This document shows, in pieces, positions 42,143 through 44,245 of a DNA stretch of 44,245 bases. The stretch is from Ruminococcus sp. Lineage in GTDB: Bacteria > Bacillota > Clostridia > Oscillospirales > Acutalibacteraceae. The translations under genes and the position numbers were made by a program. Location: the NCBI GenBank assembly GCA_022511005.1, contig JAFLSJ010000006.1:1-44245 (forward strand), read 5' to 3'. The notes under the pieces are model-generated. The model was given only the letters and a program-made list of their open reading frames with translations. It did no database searches and had not been told where the DNA came from. The first letter of the stretch is position 1; each line of letters opens with the position of its first letter.

Positions 42143-42433
42143 TTAAATTTTATTTGCCAACGCTCTTTCAAGCCAGATATCGGCAATATCCATTGCAAGA
42201 TAAAATCCGCTTTTTTCGCTTGATTTTATCAGCTGTTTTCTGGGGGAAAGATCAGGGTCTGTGCAGAGAAGCTGAATTGCAATTTTGTCTGCCATTTCAA
42301 GACCGTTTTCTTCTTTCTTGGATTTAATCTGTAATCTTATAACATACTTATCTTCCATACTGCCGTAATACATTTCGTCACCGCAGCGTACAAGAGGCTT
42401 GCCCTTGTATGTGAAGAATTCCTTTTCAGCCAC
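42143..42433 (-). CDS. Conserved-looking hypothetical protein, 96 aa
   Basis: I do not recognise this 96-aa protein. It is soluble, with an N-terminal beta-rich part (EFFTYKGKPLVRCGDEMYYG, then SMEDKYVIRLQIKSKKEENG) and a helical C-terminal part (EMADKIAIQLLCTDPDLSPR, then GFYLAMDIADIWLERALANK). The start is GTG with AAAGGAC upstream. It follows ireB by 16 nt and shares its terminator, so they are co-transcribed; in many Firmicutes the gene after ireB is ruvX or a DUF1292 protein, and this is neither by eye. A role in the same IreK-signalling context is only guilt by association. Confidence 0.7.
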   Translation of the reverse strand: MAEKEFFTYKGKPLVRCGDEMYYGSMEDKYVIRLQIKSKKEENGLEMADKIAIQLLCTDPDLSPRKQLIKSSEKSGFYLAMDIADIWLERALANKI

Positions 42434-42449
42434 AGGAATCAGTCCTTTC

Positions 42450-42698
42450 TTATATATTTAAATATGACTTAACCAGTGCTTCCAAAAGATCATCACGGTC
42501 AATTTTGCTGATGATATTTCTGGCATTATTAAAGGTTGTGATATAAGTTGGGTCTTCGCTTAAAATGTATCCTACGATTTGATTAATAGGATTATATCCC
42601 TTTTTCTTTAATGCGTTATATACAATTGTCAACGAATTTTTGATTTGATCATCTTTTTCATCATTAAGAGAGAAGATCATTGTTTTATCATCTAACAT
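42450..42698 (-). CDS. ireB: IreB family regulatory phosphoprotein (UPF0297)
   Basis: An 82-aa protein matching IreB/YrzL, the substrate of the PASTA kinase IreK in enterococci, where it tunes cephalosporin resistance and cell-wall stress. The start [20 protein letters not shown] with its Thr residues (sites in IreB lie in this N-terminal segment) and [20 protein letters not shown] (about 35-54), then [20 protein letters not shown], are canonical. The frame is open to 42719, but GGAGGTG selects the ATG at 42698. It has its own promoter (42720-42748). Confidence 0.92.
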   Translation of the reverse strand: MLDDKTMIFSLNDEKDDQIKNSLTIVYNALKKKGYNPINQIVGYILSEDPTYITTFNNARNIISKIDRDDLLEALVKSYLNI

Positions 42699-42719
42699 GG
42701 AAACACCTCCAATATTCAT

Positions 42720-42748
42720 ATTATAATATATTTACTCAAAAAATACAA
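42720..42748 (-). promoter_or_regulatory. ireB promoter
   Basis: On the minus strand, TTGTAT (42743-42748) and TATAAT (42720-42725) are spaced by 17 bp, with a short leader. Confidence 0.7.
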
Positions 42749-42781
42749 GTATTATTAAAATTAAGAATTGAAAATTGGAAT

Positions 42782-44245
42782 TTATTTCCTTAGCTTAACA
42801 CCTATTTCGTCTAAATTTTTGATTACATTATCCATTATTTCCTGAACCTCGGCAGAGGAGAGAGTTCTCTCTGATGATGAAAATTCAAAACGTACTGTAA
42901 TGCTGTGAACAGTATCTGTATCATAGGTATCAACGATTTTTGTATTTTTAAGAAGCTCTGTTCCTGCATCTTTCCAGCAGTTTGTCAAATCGCCGTAAAA
43001 TACACCCTTAGGAATTTCAAGACTTAAATCGTAATCCATTTGCGGGAATTTTGATGGTTCATCATAAACAATTCCTGAATCTTTTACTGATGAGAAATCT
43101 TCAACATCAATTTCTGCAAACACAATGTTTGCTTTTTTATCTATTTTTTTGCTTACAACAGGGTGAACTATGCTTATTTTGCCCACTTCTTTACCGTCTA
43201 AGCAAACAGTATACAGATTTACGGGGTGTTCGTAGCTATGCTGTGGTTCTGCTTTTTTAAAGGTTAAGATTTGGTGTTTTAAGTCGTTTGTAATTACTGC
43301 AAGCATATCTCTTAACTCAAAATAGAGAGTTTTAATATCCTTTGTTTTGCTGAACAGAGTGATTGCAAGGTTCTTTCTTTCAATACAAAGGTTGTTTTCA
43401 TCAAGCCCCTTTACAACTCTGCCTACTTCAAAAATACCGAAATCAGTCCCATAAGAGATATTGCTTTTAACCTGACAAAGCTGTGTGGGAATAATTGAAT
43501 TTCTTATAGTTTCAATATTTGGGTTAGTGGCGTTTGCAAGCTTGATGTTTTCTTCAACAGGAATATTAAGTGATTTAAGCTCGTCATTATATGCCCATAC
43601 ATAAGAATGAACCTCGTGGAGATTATACCTTTTAACAAGCATATCTTTAATTTTATCTTCATCACTTTTAACAATTTCAGCTCTTACAGGATAAAGGGGT
43701 GAACGGGTTGTATTTATTGCAAAGTTATCGTAACCATAAATTCTTGTAATTTCTTCAATAATATCTGCTTTAATTGTTACATCCTTTGTGGCTCTCCAAG
43801 ACGGTACAACAACATTGAAGTTATCTCCATCGACAGTTACCTTAAAGCCGAGATTTGTAAGAGTATCAACAATAGTTTCATTATCTATTTCAATACCTGT
43901 ATAACGGTCAACAAACTTTTTATCAAAATCAAGAGATATCGTTTCATAGCGGAAAGCATATTCATCTGTAAGGCTTGAAACAACCTTGATTTCGCTATCA
44001 TACTTTTTAAGAAGATTAACAAATCTGCCTATAGCAGTAGTTGTCATTTCAGGATCAAGACACTTTTCATAACGCATGGAAGCGTCTGTTCTATGAGCAA
44101 GTCTTACAGTTGATTTACGGATTGATACTGAATCGAATGTAGCAGATTCAAGGGTAAGAGTTGTTGTATCTTCAACGATTTCAGAATCAAGACCGCCCAT
44201 AATTCCTGCAATAGCAACAGGTGTGTCGCCGTTGCAAATCATAAG
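42782..44245 (-). CDS. pheT: Phenylalanine-tRNA ligase beta subunit, 5' part outside the window
   Basis: The C-terminal 487 or so residues of PheT, which with PheS charges tRNA-Phe. The visible part begins in the B3/B4 editing domain (ICNGDTPVAIAGIMGGLDSE), then ESATFDSVSIRKS and LAHRTDASMRYEKCLDPEM, the B5 domain (about 120-190), the catalytic-like core, and the anticodon-binding FDX-ACB domain at the C-terminus (KFPQMDYDLSLEIPKGVFYG; TVHSITVRFEFSSSERTLSS). The reading frame runs through the window edge, so the Met at 44242 is internal, not the start. No convincing terminator was seen in the 83 nt to ireB. Confidence 0.95.
   Translation of the reverse strand, partial: LMICNGDTPVAIAGIMGGLDSEIVEDTTTLTLESATFDSVSIRKSTVRLAHRTDASMRYEKCLDPEMTTTAIGRFVNLLKKYDSEIKVVSSLTDEYAFRYETISLDFDKKFVDRYTGIEIDNETIVDTLTNLGFKVTVDGDNFNVVVPSWRATKDVTIKADIIEEITRIYGYDNFAINTTRSPLYPVRAEIVKSDEDKIKDMLVKRYNLHEVHSYVWAYNDELKSLNIPVEENIKLANATNPNIETIRNSIIPTQLCQVKSNISYGTDFGIFEVGRVVKGLDENNLCIERKNLAITLFSKTKDIKTLYFELRDMLAVITNDLKHQILTFKKAEPQHSYEHPVNLYTVCLDGKEVGKISIVHPVVSKKIDKKANIVFAEIDVEDFSSVKDSGIVYDEPSKFPQMDYDLSLEIPKGVFYGDLTNCWKDAGTELLKNTKIVDTYDTDTVHSITVRFEFSSSERTLSSAEVQEIMDNVIKNLDEIGVKLRK

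Noticed and set aside
44240..44242. Met codon at the right edge as start of pheT
   Set aside because: The frame continues to the window edge and the sequence there (LMICNGDTPVAIAGIMGG) is internal in PheT, so the gene is partial, not short.

Overview
The window looks like a chromosomal segment of an anaerobic, low-GC Firmicute, most likely a gut clostridium of the Oscillospiraceae/Ruminococcaceae type. The evidence is class III (anaerobic) ribonucleotide reductase, GTP-type PEP carboxykinase, PyrK/PyrD type 1B, a CtsR-McsA-McsB-ClpC operon, IreB, DUF3793/DUF2325 proteins, AT-rich intergenic DNA, strong TTGACA-17-TATAAT promoters, and short palindromic repeats of a kind common in this group. 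The lineage is an inference from gene content. No rRNA, tRNA, CRISPR array, transposase or prophage block was seen; a single phi-LC3-type holin gene is the only phage-like item.

Layout. 1-4040: rpmG-secE-nusG-rplK-rplA-(L10 leader)-rplJ-rplL, with L1-binding-site mimics before rplK and rplA and a terminator instead of rpoB after rplL. 4127-4291: a 54-codon orphan. 4432-7350 (minus): pepD and a DUF819 membrane protein behind a long leader. 7504-10390 (minus): nrdD-nrdG under an NrdR-box promoter; NrdD seems to end just before the expected glycyl-radical residue. 10649-12208 (minus): putP. 12391-18870 (plus): alr, polA, a low-molecular-weight phosphatase, rimI, a nitroreductase and tsaD. 19047-26212 (plus): pckA, a transglutaminase-like lipoprotein, pyrK-pyrD, DUF421, ruvX, a zinc-ribbon membrane protein and a DUF896 protein. 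26302-29705 (minus): a multidomain NlpC/P60 hydrolase and a CPA2 antiporter. 29849-31743 (plus): the holin, then a DUF2325-DUF3793-flavodoxin operon preceded by three GTTAGT-type palindromes. 31819-33717 (minus): a GntR/YtrA-type regulator with its ABC exporter. 33839-37139 (minus): ilvB-ilvN-ilvC. 37332-41910 (plus): ctsR-mcsA-mcsB-clpC with tandem CtsR boxes. 42143-44245 (minus): an unrecognised 96-aa protein, ireB, and the 3' part of pheT running off the right edge.

Most genes are housekeeping and intact. The regulatory DNA is readable: feedback leaders (L1, L10), NrdR, CtsR and YtrA-type operators all lie where the known biology predicts. The best candidates for new biology are the triple-operator DUF2325-DUF3793-flavodoxin operon (a probable metal-starvation response), the NrdD C-terminus, and the structured pepD leader. 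All calls come from reading the sequence by eye; no database search or folding program was run.
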